Below, piece by piece: positions 1 through 8,875 of a stretch of DNA of 64,000 nt (positions are counted from its first letter, which is position 1; the number at the start of each line of letters is the position of its first letter). The stretch spans positions 62,001-126,000 of the forward strand of contig NZ_SCSK01000006.1 of the NCBI RefSeq assembly GCF_004297875.1, written 5' to 3'. The DNA is from Pandoraea sp. GTDB lineage: Bacteria > Pseudomonadota > Gammaproteobacteria > Burkholderiales > Burkholderiaceae. The notes beneath the pieces are model-generated. The model was not told the origin of the DNA. It did not search any database and saw only the letters and a program-made list of their open reading frames with translations. A program made the translations under genes and the position numbers.

Positions 1-1
1 C

Positions 2-517
2 ATACGCCCGGACATGACCTGCCTGGGCAAGATTATCGGCGGCGGCATGCCGGCCGCGGCCTTTGGCGGGCGGCGCGAGATCATGCAACATCTGGCGCCG
101 CTGGGCGGCGTCTATCAGGCCGGCACGCTGTCGGGCAATCCGCTGGCAGTGGCCGCCGGCTTGAGCACGCTCCGCTTGATCGAGCAACCGGGTTTTCATG
201 ACCGTCTGGCGGCGCAGACCGCCAGACTCGTCGAGGGTTTTCGCGCAGCGGCCGCAGCGGCCGGCGTGCCGTTCTCGGCCGACAGCGCAGGCGGCATGTT
301 CGGACTCTACTTCCGCGCCGAGATCCCGGCCAGCTATGCCGAGACGACGGCTGCCGACGTGCCGCGTTTCAATAAATTCTTTCACGCCATGCTCGCGCGC
401 GGCGTCTACCTGGCTCCGAGCGCGTTCGAAGCCGGCTTTGTCTCGAGTGCACACAGCGACGACGTGCTGGCGCAAACGCTCGACGCCGCCCGCCAGGCCT
501 TCAAGGAAATCGCGTAA
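2..517 (+). CDS. hemL: Glutamate-1-semialdehyde 2,1-aminomutase, C-terminal part (5' end outside window)
   Basis: PLP enzyme that converts glutamate-1-semialdehyde to 5-aminolevulinate, the precursor of heme and other tetrapyrroles. The window opens inside the gene; the readable frame starts at base 2 and gives about 171 residues. The motif [12 protein letters not shown] contains the PLP-binding lysine (residue 10 of the fragment), followed by [12 protein letters not shown], which is typical of HemL rather than of other class-III aminotransferases. It ends with TAA at 515-517. Only the C-terminal 40% or so is visible, so the integrity of the N-terminus cannot be judged. Cytoplasmic. Confidence 0.95.
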   Translation: MRPDMTCLGKIIGGGMPAAAFGGRREIMQHLAPLGGVYQAGTLSGNPLAVAAGLSTLRLIEQPGFHDRLAAQTARLVEGFRAAAAAAGVPFSADSAGGMFGLYFRAEIPASYAETTAADVPRFNKFFHAMLARGVYLAPSAFEAGFVSSAHSDDVLAQTLDAARQAFKEIA

Positions 518-607
518 GCTGGCGACATCGGCCCGCGATGCGATCATGCACCGGGCCATTCGCGTGCTATCTTGCTGGCTGGCCCACTCTGTCAGGAAAG
601 GAAAGAC

Positions 608-1228
608 ATGTCTGTTGCTCGCCTCGATGCTTCCTCAGCGCTGCTCCGCTGGTCCCGCTGGCTGGTCATCGGCCTGCTGGCCAGCTTGCTGTCGGCATGC
701 GGCTATAACCAGATCCAGGTGCAGGACGAGGCGGTCAAGGCGGCATGGAGCGAAGTGGTCAACCAGTACCAGCGCCGCGCCGATCTGGTGCCGAATCTGG
801 TCAATACGGTCAAGGGCTATACCAAGCACGAACAATCGACGCTGGTGGCTGTGACCGAGGCTCGCGCCAAGGCTACCAGCATTCAGGTGACCCCCGAAGT
901 GCTCAACGATCCGGCGGCCTTCCAGCGCTTCCAGCAGGCGCAAAGCCAACTGACCGGCGCGCTCTCGCGCCTGATGGCGGTCAGCGAAAACTATCCGCAA
1001 TTGAAGGCCGATAGCCTGTTTCTCGATCTCCAGTCGCAGCTCGAAGGCACTGAAAATCGCATTTCGGTAGCGCGGGCGCGCTATATTCAGGCCGTCGAGA
1101 AATACAACGTGCTGGTGCGCCGCTTCCCCAATAATCTGACCGCCAAAATGTTCGGCTATCACCCCAAGCCGAACTTCACGGTGGAAGACGAGAAAGCCAT
1201 TTCGACGGCACCGGCCGTCAAATTCTGA
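608..1228 (+). CDS. lemA: LemA family lipoprotein
   Basis: 206-residue LemA-family protein. The start at 608 is chosen because an AGGAAAGGAAAG purine-rich ribosome site precedes it; an ATG at 572 would only add residues in front of the signal peptide. A hydrophobic segment ends in the lipobox LLSAC, so it is probably a lipoprotein facing the periplasm. LemA-like features follow: an alpha-helical body with WSEVVNQYQRRADLVPNLV and a C-terminal RFPNNLTAKMFGY. LemA proteins have no settled biochemical function and often sit, as here, beside TPM-domain genes. The next gene starts 11 bp downstream, so co-transcription is likely. Confidence 0.92.
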   Translation: MSVARLDASSALLRWSRWLVIGLLASLLSACGYNQIQVQDEAVKAAWSEVVNQYQRRADLVPNLVNTVKGYTKHEQSTLVAVTEARAKATSIQVTPEVLNDPAAFQRFQQAQSQLTGALSRLMAVSENYPQLKADSLFLDLQSQLEGTENRISVARARYIQAVEKYNVLVRRFPNNLTAKMFGYHPKPNFTVEDEKAISTAPAVKF

Positions 1229-1239
1229 AGGCCGCTCCG

Positions 1240-2166
1240 ATGACCCACGCGCTTGCCCCATTCTCGCCGAGCCAGCGCCCGACTCGCGCGCTGCGCCGGT
1301 GGCTGGCGGCTTGGCTTGTGCTGCTGTGCGGTTGCTGGCTCGCTCCGTCGGCGCTGGCTGGCGACGCTGCCCAAGTGCCGGTGCCGCCGCTTACCGCGCG
1401 GGTGACCGACCTGACACAGACACTGAGCGGGGCCCAACGCGCTTCGCTCGAGAACCAACTGGCGCAATACGAAAAGCAGCACGGCAGCCAGATTTTTATC
1501 CTGATGGTGCCCAGCACCGCGCCGGAGACCATCGACCAATACAGCATTCGCGTGGCCGATGCCTGGAAAGCCGGCCGCAAGGGCATCGACGACGGCGTCA
1601 TTGTGCTGATCGCCAAGAATAACCCGCCCGATTTGCGCCGCATGCGCATCGAGACGGGCCTGGGTGTGCAGGGCACGCTCACCGATGTCATGAGCGGGCG
1701 CATCCTGCGCGACGTCATGGCGCCGCGCTTTCGCCAGGGTGACTTCTACGGCGGTCTGAGTGCCGGCGTGGCCGTTATCGAGAGCTTGGTGACCCAATCC
1801 GACCTGCCGACACCGACCTCGCTGCCGGCGGCCAAGGCGCCCAATTCCGAATGGCGCGATTTCCTGCCGCTGCTGTTCATTCTCGGTGTAATGGTCTTGG
1901 TGCTTTCGTTGGAGCGCCCGCGCCGCCCGCCCACCGGTGGCCAGCCGTTGGATGGCGATGATCCGAACCAGCGGGTATATTCCGGCCAGCGCGGGCGCTT
2001 CGGCACCGGCATGCTGGGCGGCGGGCTCGGCGGATTCGGTATCGGCGGACTGGGAGGCTGGCGCAACGGCGGCGACTTCGGCAACCGCGGTGGCGACATC
2101 GGCGGCGGCTTCGATGGCGGCGGCGGTGGCGGCTTCGACGGCGGCGGCGCGTCCGGCAACTGGTGA
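1240..2166 (+). CDS. TPM-domain (YgcG family) secreted membrane protein
   Basis: 308 residues. A signal peptide (about residues 17-41, ending ALAG) precedes a TPM domain (about 50-185; LTDLTQTLSG-like start, then ESLxxQLxxYExxHGSQIFILMVPST). A single transmembrane helix follows at about 208-225 and then a strongly glycine-rich tail (about 255-308) with GGG/GGFDGGG repeats. This is the usual YgcG architecture: the TPM domain outside the membrane and a Gly-rich tail. TPM domains have been linked to phosphatase-like folds and photosystem or membrane-protein maintenance, but the role here is unknown. It sits between lemA and a second TPM gene, and its stop overlaps the GTG of that gene, so the three genes are probably one operon. 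Confidence 0.9.
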   Translation: MTHALAPFSPSQRPTRALRRWLAAWLVLLCGCWLAPSALAGDAAQVPVPPLTARVTDLTQTLSGAQRASLENQLAQYEKQHGSQIFILMVPSTAPETIDQYSIRVADAWKAGRKGIDDGVIVLIAKNNPPDLRRMRIETGLGVQGTLTDVMSGRILRDVMAPRFRQGDFYGGLSAGVAVIESLVTQSDLPTPTSLPAAKAPNSEWRDFLPLLFILGVMVLVLSLERPRRPPTGGQPLDGDDPNQRVYSGQRGRFGTGMLGGGLGGFGIGGLGGWRNGGDFGNRGGDIGGGFDGGGGGGFDGGGASGNW

Positions 2167-2681
2167 GCACGATGCGACGACGCGATATCTCCCGTTTCTT
2201 TCGTCACCTCGGCACGCTGCACGCGCATGCCCGCTGGCTGTTCCCGCCCAGAACGCTCGACGCCATCGAAGCGGCCATCCGCGCCAGCGAGGCCGAGCAC
2301 CGTTGCGAGATCCGGTTCGTCATCGAGGCCGCCATGCCGCTACGCGAGGTGTGGTATGGACGCACTTGCCGGCAGCGTGCGCAATCCCTGTTTCGCCAGC
2401 TTCACGTCGGGCGTACCGAAGCACACACCGGCATCCTGATCTACATCAACGTGGCTGACCGCGATATCGAACTGATCGCCGATCGGGCCATTACCGACAC
2501 TGTCGAGCCCAGCGCCTGGAGCAAGGTCGTCGAACTGCTCAGCCAGGGGTTCCGCCAGCAACAGTATCAGCAGAGCGCGCTGGCCGCGCTCGCCGAACTG
2601 CATGCGATTGCCGTGACCCATTTGCCCGCCCGTGCCGGCGCGCAGGTCAACGAACTCAGCGACCGGCCGCTGATTCTCTAG
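2163..2681 (+). CDS. TPM-domain protein, second copy
   Basis: 172 residues if translation starts at GTG 2163, which overlaps the previous stop (GTGA); an ATG at 2172 is the alternative. There is no signal peptide and no clear transmembrane segment, unlike its neighbour. The middle of the protein carries TPM-domain features: EIRFVIEAAMP, then TGILIYINVADRDIELIADRAI, which matches the strand-loop core of TPM domains. Proteins of this shape commonly follow a lemA plus YgcG-type gene. It ends 14 bp before ribD. A role partnering the membrane-bound TPM protein is inference from neighbourhood only. Confidence 0.85.
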   Translation: MSTMRRRDISRFFRHLGTLHAHARWLFPPRTLDAIEAAIRASEAEHRCEIRFVIEAAMPLREVWYGRTCRQRAQSLFRQLHVGRTEAHTGILIYINVADRDIELIADRAITDTVEPSAWSKVVELLSQGFRQQQYQQSALAALAELHAIAVTHLPARAGAQVNELSDRPLIL

Positions 2682-2695
2682 CCGGCCGCCTATTT

Positions 2696-3817
2696 ATGTT
2701 CTCCGCACAAGACTTCGATTTCATGCGCCGCGCGCTGGCACTGGCCGAGCGCGGCATGTTCATCACCACGCCCAATCCGCGGGTGGGATGCGTGCTGGTG
2801 CGCAGTGGTGAAATCATCGGCGAAGGTTTCACGCAGCCGGCCGGCCAGGATCATGCCGAGATCCAGGCGCTCAAGGACGCGCGCGCGCGTGGCAACGAGG
2901 TACGCGGCGCGGTCGCTTACGTCTCGCTCGAGCCCTGCAGCCACTTCGGCCGCACACCGCCATGCGCCAATGCGCTGATCGAGGCGGGCGTGGCGCGCGT
3001 GATCGCGGCGATGGAAGATCCGAATCCGCAGGTCGCCGGCCGTGGCTTCGCCATGCTTCGACAGGCCGGCGTCGATGTGCGCTGCGGCCTGCTCGAGAAC
3101 GAAGCGCGCGAATTGAACATCGGTTTTGTTGCACGCATGTCGCGCGGCTCGCCGTGGGTGCGCCTGAAAGTGGCCGCCAGTCTCGACGGCAAGACCGCGC
3201 TGCACAACGGGCTCAGCCAGTGGATCACCGGTCCGGCCGCGCGCACCGACGGCCATTGGTGGCGCGCACGAGCCTGCGCACTGCTTACCGGCATCGGTAC
3301 AGTGCGCGAAGATGATCCACAGCTCACCGTGCGCGCCGTCGCCACGCCGCGCCAGCCGCTGCGCGTGCTGGTCGACAGCGCGCTCGACGTGCCGCTCGGT
3401 GCGCGCATTCTCGCCGACGGCAACGTGCTGGTGGCGCACGCCAATGGCGATCCGGCACGCGTCGAGCGCCTGCGCGCACTGGGGATCGACTTGCTCAATG
3501 TGCCCAATGCCCACGGCAAGGTCGATCTGCCGGCGCTGTTGCGCGCGCTGGCGCAGCGGGGCATCAACGAGCTGCATGTCGAGGCTGGCTTCAAGCTCAA
3601 TGGCTCGCTGTTGCGCGAGCACTGCGTGGATGAGCTGCTGGTGTACCTTGCCCCGTGCCTGCTGGGCGACGCGCGCGGCATGTTCAATCTGCCGGCGATC
3701 GATACGCTCACGCAGGGCGTCGCGCTCGAATTTCACGATACCCGCAAGTTCGGCCCCGACCTGCGCCTGATGGCGCGCATCGTGCGGCCGGACGCAGCCC
3801 CATCAGCAAGGAGTTAA
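2696..3817 (+). CDS. ribD: Bifunctional diaminohydroxyphosphoribosylaminopyrimidine deaminase / 5-amino-6-(5-phosphoribosylamino)uracil reductase
   Basis: Performs the second and third steps of riboflavin synthesis. The N-terminal deaminase domain (about 1-145) shows the zinc-binding HAE (in QDHAEIQAL) and the PCSHFGRTPPC motif with two Cys ligands; TTPNPRVGCVLV is the typical RibD start. The C-terminal NADPH-dependent reductase (about 147-360) begins SPWVRLKVAASLDGKTA. At 373 residues it has the full length of the bifunctional enzyme. ribE follows after 2 bp, and a GGAG-type site at the end of ribD serves ribE, so the pair is an operon. Codon use and composition match the surrounding core genes. 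Confidence 0.97.
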   Translation: MFSAQDFDFMRRALALAERGMFITTPNPRVGCVLVRSGEIIGEGFTQPAGQDHAEIQALKDARARGNEVRGAVAYVSLEPCSHFGRTPPCANALIEAGVARVIAAMEDPNPQVAGRGFAMLRQAGVDVRCGLLENEARELNIGFVARMSRGSPWVRLKVAASLDGKTALHNGLSQWITGPAARTDGHWWRARACALLTGIGTVREDDPQLTVRAVATPRQPLRVLVDSALDVPLGARILADGNVLVAHANGDPARVERLRALGIDLLNVPNAHGKVDLPALLRALAQRGINELHVEAGFKLNGSLLREHCVDELLVYLAPCLLGDARGMFNLPAIDTLTQGVALEFHDTRKFGPDLRLMARIVRPDAAPSARS

Positions 3818-3819
3818 GG

Positions 3820-4455
3820 ATGTTTACCGGAATCGTCGCGGCCGTGGGCCGCATTGATGCAGTCACGCCGATCGACGGCGACGCCGACAGCGGAATCAGG
3901 GTCCGCGTTGTCGCGCCGGAATTGGACCTGTCCGACGTCGCAATCGGCGACAGCATCGCCATCCAGGGCGCCTGCATGACCGTGGTTGCCAAGGCCGGCA
4001 CCAGTTTCGACGTCGACATTTCGCGCGAGAGCCTGAACAAAACCGTTGGCCTGGACGCGCCTGGCGAGGTCAACCTCGAAAAAGCCATGCGCCCTCACGA
4101 CCGCCTGGGTGGCCACATGGTGTCAGGGCATGTCGACGGCCTGGGTACCGTCACTCACTTTGCCCCGGTCGGCGAATCGCACGAACTGCGCATCCTGGCG
4201 CCGGCCGAACTGGGCAAATTCCTCGCCTATAAAGGGTCGATCACCGTCAATGGCGTCAGCCTGACGGTCAATCGCGTGACCGACCAGGCCGACGGCTGCG
4301 AGTTTTCCATCAATCTGATCCCGCATACCGTGGCCGTCACGACACTGCGCCATTTGCAGGCCGGCAGCCAGGTGAATCTCGAGATCGATTTGATTGCGCG
4401 GTATGTGGAGCGGATGCTCAGCGCACCGCCAACACCTCGTTGCGCGGAGCAATGA
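3820..4455 (+). CDS. ribE: Riboflavin synthase, alpha subunit
   Basis: Dismutates two molecules of 6,7-dimethyl-8-ribityllumazine to riboflavin and a pyrimidinedione. 211 residues. The start at 3820 is fixed by AAGGAG at 3808-3813 and by the near-invariant N-terminus MFTGIV. Two lumazine-binding repeats are visible: the first carries the MFTGIVAAVGRI start and SIAIQGACMTV, the second GGHMVSGHVDGLG and ITVNGVSLTV. It ends inside the convergent carboxypeptidase gene (38-bp overlap). Its substrate is made by RibH, whose gene lies about 18 kb downstream in this window. Confidence 0.97.
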   Translation: MFTGIVAAVGRIDAVTPIDGDADSGIRVRVVAPELDLSDVAIGDSIAIQGACMTVVAKAGTSFDVDISRESLNKTVGLDAPGEVNLEKAMRPHDRLGGHMVSGHVDGLGTVTHFAPVGESHELRILAPAELGKFLAYKGSITVNGVSLTVNRVTDQADGCEFSINLIPHTVAVTTLRHLQAGSQVNLEIDLIARYVERMLSAPPTPRCAEQ

Positions 4456-5731
4456 CGAAGCAGGACTTACCTCGCAGGTCGCGCCGCACGCAAGTCGCGC
4501 GGGCGCGCGACTCCGTCAGCCCGGTCAGCCGCACCACCCAGATCCGGCGGTGATGCCGGAGCAGGCCGACGACGCGCGCATCGCCATGCCGCGCGTCTCG
4601 CAGTAGGCTCGCCTGGCGGCGCGCAAGGGCATAACCGTCGTAAGCGCCAACCTGGGCGGTCCAGTTGGCCGATCCGCCCCTGGTCTCATGATCTGCGCGC
4701 GCGACCAGCGGATGGCGCGGCGATGGATGCGGCGCCGGGAGCGTGACCCGTACGCGCCGGCGCGCAAGCGACTGCACCGGGGCCGGGGCAGCGGCGTCGG
4801 TGGCATCGACAGCGCTATCGGCGACCGCCGGCGGCACATCGTGATTTGCCGCAAGCATCTCGCCAGGCTTGGCATCCGACGCAAACCCGGCATCGAGCAG
4901 TTTGCCCATAGTGCCATACGCCATACTCCACGACTGCGCATGAAGCTCGACCCCGACCAGCAACCGGCCATCGCGCACCGCCGCGGTCACGACATTGAAA
5001 CGGGCGGCATCCGTATAGCCGGTTTTCATGCCGATCACGCCGGGGTAGTGTCCGAGCATGCCGTTCAGATTGTGGATCACGCGCCCCTCGAACACGAAGC
5101 TGGGAACCGCGAACATATAGCGGTATTGCGGATAGGTCAGCAGAATGTGACGAGCCAGTATCGCCACATCGTAAGCGTCGACCACTTGCTCGGGGTCGGG
5201 TAATCCGGAAGGGTTGCGAAAACTCGTGTGAAGCATGCCCAGTGCATGGGCGCGCGCCGTCATGGCGCGGGCGAACCGCTCGATACTGCCGTGGCCAAGA
5301 TACTCGCCAAGCGCGGTCGCGGCGTCGTTGGCCGACAATGTCGTCATGCCCAATATCGCCTGACGCACCGTGATGGTCTGGCCCGGCCGCAAGTCGAGTC
5401 GCATCCGCTGAACCCCGGCGGCCGCCCTGCTCACGGGAATGCGCGTATCGAGCGTCAGCCGCCCGGCATGCAATGCCTCGAACGCGAGTTCGAGCGTCAT
5501 CAGCTTGGTCAAGCTGGCCGGATATCGCTCCGTGTGGGCGCCATGCTCGGACAACACGCGGCCGCTGGTGACATCCATGACAACCCAGTCGGTGCCCGGA
5601 AACGTGGGCACGCCGATCATGCTAGCCGCCCGAGCCGGGGAGATCGCAGCGCACATCATTACGCCGAAAACCGCTGTGAGCACTACAGCCCATTTTCTCT
5701 GGATGACTATCCAGGCTCGCGCCGCGTCCAA
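4418..5731 (-). CDS. D-alanyl-D-alanine carboxypeptidase (PBP5/6 type) with C-terminal SPOR-like domain
   Basis: Periplasmic peptidase that trims the terminal D-Ala of peptidoglycan stem peptides. 437 residues. An N-terminal hydrophobic stretch (about 14-35) ending SPARAAS is probably a signal peptide. The penicillin-binding triads are complete: S73-L-T-K76, S133-A-N135 and K236-T-G238. A variable linker then leads to a C-terminal segment (about 355-430, starting ANWTAQVGAYDGYALARRQA) that looks like a SPOR peptidoglycan-binding domain. SPOR fusions are known in this family and suggest targeting to denuded glycan at division sites. The C-terminus overlaps ribE by 38 bp on the opposite strand. 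Confidence 0.93.
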   Translation of the reverse strand: MDAARAWIVIQRKWAVVLTAVFGVMMCAAISPARAASMIGVPTFPGTDWVVMDVTSGRVLSEHGAHTERYPASLTKLMTLELAFEALHAGRLTLDTRIPVSRAAAGVQRMRLDLRPGQTITVRQAILGMTTLSANDAATALGEYLGHGSIERFARAMTARAHALGMLHTSFRNPSGLPDPEQVVDAYDVAILARHILLTYPQYRYMFAVPSFVFEGRVIHNLNGMLGHYPGVIGMKTGYTDAARFNVVTAAVRDGRLLVGVELHAQSWSMAYGTMGKLLDAGFASDAKPGEMLAANHDVPPAVADSAVDATDAAAPAPVQSLARRRVRVTLPAPHPSPRHPLVARADHETRGGSANWTAQVGAYDGYALARRQASLLRDARHGDARVVGLLRHHRRIWVVRLTGLTESRARATCVRRDLRGKSCFVIAPRNEVLAVR

Positions 5732-6056
5732 TTACCCTACCCCCTTCAATATGGCTGGCCCCTGACTGAAGCAGCAGGGGAAAAATGCCGTTGCTGGCCA
5801 ATTAAGCCGACAATATACAGGAGCGAGGCGGCGCGCGACACCCGGGTGTGGCCTAGTTGCCTCATGGCGGGCCAGGTCCGCCGGGGTCGGCGTCCCACTC
5901 GCGGTAGATCACCCCCGTCTCCGACCTCGCCTTGGCGTGCAGTCGCGTGAGGTCGGGCGGCCGGATCCTGCACACCATGCCACCCAGCACTAGCGTTCAA
6001 GACGCGCTACCCGCCGATGCTCAAACTGGCTCTTTGGCTCACGACAAGGAGGCAGC
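5732..6056. other. Intergenic region between dacF-like gene and ADC-family gene
   Basis: 325 bp between two divergent genes. I see no credible ORF, tRNA or terminator in it. It should hold the promoters of both genes. A short A/T-rich patch near 5795-5820 (AATTAAGCC, CAATATACAG) is the only promoter-like composition. The strong ribosome site AAGGAGG at 6046-6052 belongs to the downstream gene and fixes its ATG at 6057. Confidence 0.6.
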
Positions 6057-6872
6057 ATGCTGCAAGGCTATTCCATTCCTCGCACGCCCGCCGGGCGCTC
6101 GTCACTCGCGCCGCGCCCACCGTGGCATTACGCGGGTGAGGCCTTGGCCATCGAATTCGAGGCCGATCCGCATGCGCTTGCCGCGTACCTGCCCGCCGGG
6201 CTAATGCCCGCCAGTGGGGAGCGCGCGGGGCGCTGCGCGATATTTTTCTGCGAGTGGCAATTCGCCACGGATACAGGTCTCGAATATCTCGACCCGCCTG
6301 CCAGCCAGTATCGGGAGACTATTCTGCTAATGGCCTGTGAGCGCGATGGAGCGAGCGCATCGTTCTGCCCATACATCTGGGTGGATCAGGATCTGGCGCT
6401 GATGCGCGGCCTGATCCAGGGCTGGCCCAAGCAGTTTGGACGCACCGCCATGACACGCAGCTATGGCGTGCGTTCGCCGGCCTCGCCATCGGCCGGTGCC
6501 GGCGGATGCTTTGCCGCTTCGCTGGCGTTCCGCGACCGGCGCGTCGTGGACGCCAGAATCACCTTGCACGGTCGTGGCGATCGGTTGCCGGATCCCGGCT
6601 TCGCATCGACTTTCAACGTTCGCCATTTCCCGCGCCTGACCGCAGGCCGGCACGATGAGCCGGCCGTCCACGAACTCGTGCAACTGCGGGCTCGCAATGT
6701 CGCTGTCGAAAACCTCATGGTCGGCGAAGCCTCACTCGTCCTGTTCGATCATCCCTGCCTGGAACTCGCGGCATTCAAGCCGCTGTCGGTGAAGCAAGGG
6801 TTTCGCATGACTGTGTCGCTCAGCGTGGACGACTTGCTACTGATCGATAATTACCTGGAGCCGACACCGTGA
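6057..6872 (+). CDS. Acetoacetate decarboxylase-family protein
   Basis: 271 residues of the acetoacetate decarboxylase (ADC) superfamily. Fold markers: PPWHYAGEALAIEFEADPHALAAYLP at the N-terminus (shown in pieces: PPWHYAGE, LPAGLMP), YRETILLMAC, and GWPKQFGRT around K125. In true ADC the Schiff-base lysine is followed by a second lysine that lowers its pKa; here that position is Q126, so it may not be an acetoacetate decarboxylase. Members with altered partners include aldolase/dehydratase-like enzymes of secondary metabolism. Translationally coupled (GTGA) to the proline dehydrogenase-family gene and followed by an AraC regulator. The substrate is unknown. Confidence 0.85.
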   Translation: MLQGYSIPRTPAGRSSLAPRPPWHYAGEALAIEFEADPHALAAYLPAGLMPASGERAGRCAIFFCEWQFATDTGLEYLDPPASQYRETILLMACERDGASASFCPYIWVDQDLALMRGLIQGWPKQFGRTAMTRSYGVRSPASPSAGAGGCFAASLAFRDRRVVDARITLHGRGDRLPDPGFASTFNVRHFPRLTAGRHDEPAVHELVQLRARNVAVENLMVGEASLVLFDHPCLELAAFKPLSVKQGFRMTVSLSVDDLLLIDNYLEPTP

Positions 6873-7837
6873 ATTCCGTTCAGAATGGGATGATCGCGCT
6901 GGCGCGCAGCACGTTCGTCTCGCGCTGGATGCGCCGGCTTGGCAAGCGCACGGCGTTGGCCAAGCGCTTCGTCGGCGGGACGGACCTCGACAGGGCACTG
7001 GGCACGGCCGTCAATTTGTTCGCCCGGTATGGCATTCGCGCATCGCTCTTTTACCTTGGCGAGTATGTGCTCGAGCGCGCTGCCATCGAACAAAATGTGA
7101 GCCAGGCGCTCGCTGCCATCGATGCGCTGACGCAAGCGGGGCTCGATATACATGTGTCCATCGATCCGACAGCGGTGGGTTTCATGACAAGTCGGGACTA
7201 CGGCAGCGCCAATGCAACCCGCATTGCACAGCATGCCGCGCGCCAGCCGGTGGTGACCGGGCACGAGCGCCGGGTCATGCTCGATATGGAGGATCTGTCG
7301 ATGCGTGACCGGACCTGCGAGCTGCACAACGCACTATCCGAACAGGATCTGCCAGTCGCGCTCACCTTGCACGCCCGGCAGCGGCGCACGTGCGACGACT
7401 TGCGCCGACTGGTCGACCTGCCGACGGCGGTACGACTGGTCAAGGGGGCTTTCCCCGCCTCGCCGGCCCATGATTTTTCGGGACGCGCGGCCATCGATGA
7501 AGCCTATTTCGAGGCCGCTCGCCTCATGCTCTCGCGCCAGGCGCGTGATGCTGGCTTTTATCCTGCGTTCGGCACGCACGACGACCGGCTCGCCGTGTCG
7601 ATCATCGAACTCGCGCGGCGCCACGGTTGGGCGCCGGAGCAATTCGAGTTCGAGATGCTGTATGGCGTGCGCACCGATTGGCAGCTTAAACTACGCAGCA
7701 TGGGCTATCGAGTGCGCGTCTATTTGCCGTTCGGCGACGACTGGTGGCCCTATGCGGCCCGGCGGGTAGGCGAGCAGCCGCGCAACGCATGGCTGCTCGC
7801 GCGCTCGGCGATCGGCAACGGCTACGGTTTCGGTTAG
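6869..7837 (+). CDS. Proline dehydrogenase family protein (monofunctional)
   Basis: 322 residues, GTG start overlapping the previous stop. It carries the FAD/proline-site motifs of PRODH: RLVKGAF (about 189-195), FGTHD (about 233-237), FEFEMLYGVR (about 259-268) and YLPFGDDWWPYAARR (about 284-298), including the paired arginines that bind the substrate carboxylate. It lacks the DNA-binding and P5C dehydrogenase domains of PutA. Expected reaction: oxidation of proline or a proline analogue to the corresponding pyrroline with FAD, at the inner face of the membrane. Coupling to an ADC-family enzyme rather than to a P5C dehydrogenase is unusual and suggests a special pathway. Confidence 0.9.
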   Translation: MNSVQNGMIALARSTFVSRWMRRLGKRTALAKRFVGGTDLDRALGTAVNLFARYGIRASLFYLGEYVLERAAIEQNVSQALAAIDALTQAGLDIHVSIDPTAVGFMTSRDYGSANATRIAQHAARQPVVTGHERRVMLDMEDLSMRDRTCELHNALSEQDLPVALTLHARQRRTCDDLRRLVDLPTAVRLVKGAFPASPAHDFSGRAAIDEAYFEAARLMLSRQARDAGFYPAFGTHDDRLAVSIIELARRHGWAPEQFEFEMLYGVRTDWQLKLRSMGYRVRVYLPFGDDWWPYAARRVGEQPRNAWLLARSAIGNGYGFG

Positions 7838-7855
7838 ACGGTTGCGGAGGTGCAA

Positions 7856-8692
7856 ATGACGATATCGAGCTTTACCTGGTATTGCGGCACAACGCTGCCC
7901 GGCGAAGTCATGAGCGCCGCCCTCGAGGCCTATCATTTCGAACCCCACTTCCATGATGCCTGGTCAGTCGGTGCGATCGTCGCCGGATGCTGCACATTTT
8001 CCTGCCACGGCACAACGCACATTGCCCGCCAGACCGATGTGGTGATCATCCCGCCGCGCGCAGTGCACACCGGCGGCACCTCGGCCACTGCGCTTTGCTA
8101 CGGCATGGCCTATCTCGAGACCGAGTGGTTCGATGCGCATGCCAAGCTCACCCACGGCGCGCCGGCCGGCTTTCCCGCAGTGGTCATTTCAGACGCGGCG
8201 TTGTGCGAGCGATGGGCGGCTGCACTCACCCACCCCGAACTCTCCGACGCGCAACGCAAGCAGGCTATTTCGCTCGCATTGCTGGAGTTGCTCGCGAAAT
8301 ACGGCGTGCGCTCCCCCCCAACGCCGGGCCCTGTCACAGCTGGCGACGCCTGTGCCGAGTTGCAGGCGTCGATGCGCGAGCTCGACCTGCCCAAGGCTGA
8401 CGTAGATGGCCTGGCACGTCGGTGGGGAATGCACCGCACCACCTTGAGCAAGCGATTCGCGCAGCGCTACGGGCTACCGCCCGACACCTGGCTGCGTAAT
8501 TGGCGAGCTGCCAAAGCCAAAGCCCTGATCCGCGACGGCGTGCCGTTGGCCGACGTCGCCGCTGCTACCGGTTTTGCCGATCAAGCTCACCTCACGCGAG
8601 TGTTCAAACGCATTTATGGGGCGGCACCGGGCGCATTGAGGAAATCTTCTATCAGCCAGCCCGAGCTGATCAACGGTGAGCCAAAAGCCTAG
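7856..8692 (+). CDS. AraC family transcriptional regulator
   Basis: 278 residues. The start at ATG 7856 is preferred over GTG 7850 because GCGGAGG (7844-7850) lies 5 nt before it. The N-terminal half is a cupin-like sensor (YHFEPHFHDAWSVGAIVAG, then DVVIIPPRAVHTG). The C-terminal half (about 165-265) has two helix-turn-helix units: LARRWGMHRTTLSKRF and LADVAAATGFADQAHLTRVFKR, the latter matching the AraC signature. It lies 18 bp behind the proline dehydrogenase gene in the same direction, so it probably controls this small operon and is co-transcribed with it. Confidence 0.92.
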   Translation: MTISSFTWYCGTTLPGEVMSAALEAYHFEPHFHDAWSVGAIVAGCCTFSCHGTTHIARQTDVVIIPPRAVHTGGTSATALCYGMAYLETEWFDAHAKLTHGAPAGFPAVVISDAALCERWAAALTHPELSDAQRKQAISLALLELLAKYGVRSPPTPGPVTAGDACAELQASMRELDLPKADVDGLARRWGMHRTTLSKRFAQRYGLPPDTWLRNWRAAKAKALIRDGVPLADVAAATGFADQAHLTRVFKRIYGAAPGALRKSSISQPELINGEPKA

Positions 8693-8875
8693 CGAGCCGG
8701 CATGGCCGCCGCCGGCAGCGCCGCGCACCGCCATGTCGCCTGAGCGCACCAGAAAAGGGCATGGCAAGCGCCGGCGCGGGCGAACACGGCTGTTCAAGAG
8801 CGAAATGCCCGCGCACGCTTCTTGCTCGGCTATTCTGTAGGTAAACTGAGCGCACTTTGGGCGTGACCTACTTAC

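Noticed and set aside
1746..2300. Long Pro/Ser-rich minus-strand ORF opposite the TPM gene
   Set aside because: It is the antisense shadow of the glycine-rich tail (Gly codons read backwards give Pro/Ala).
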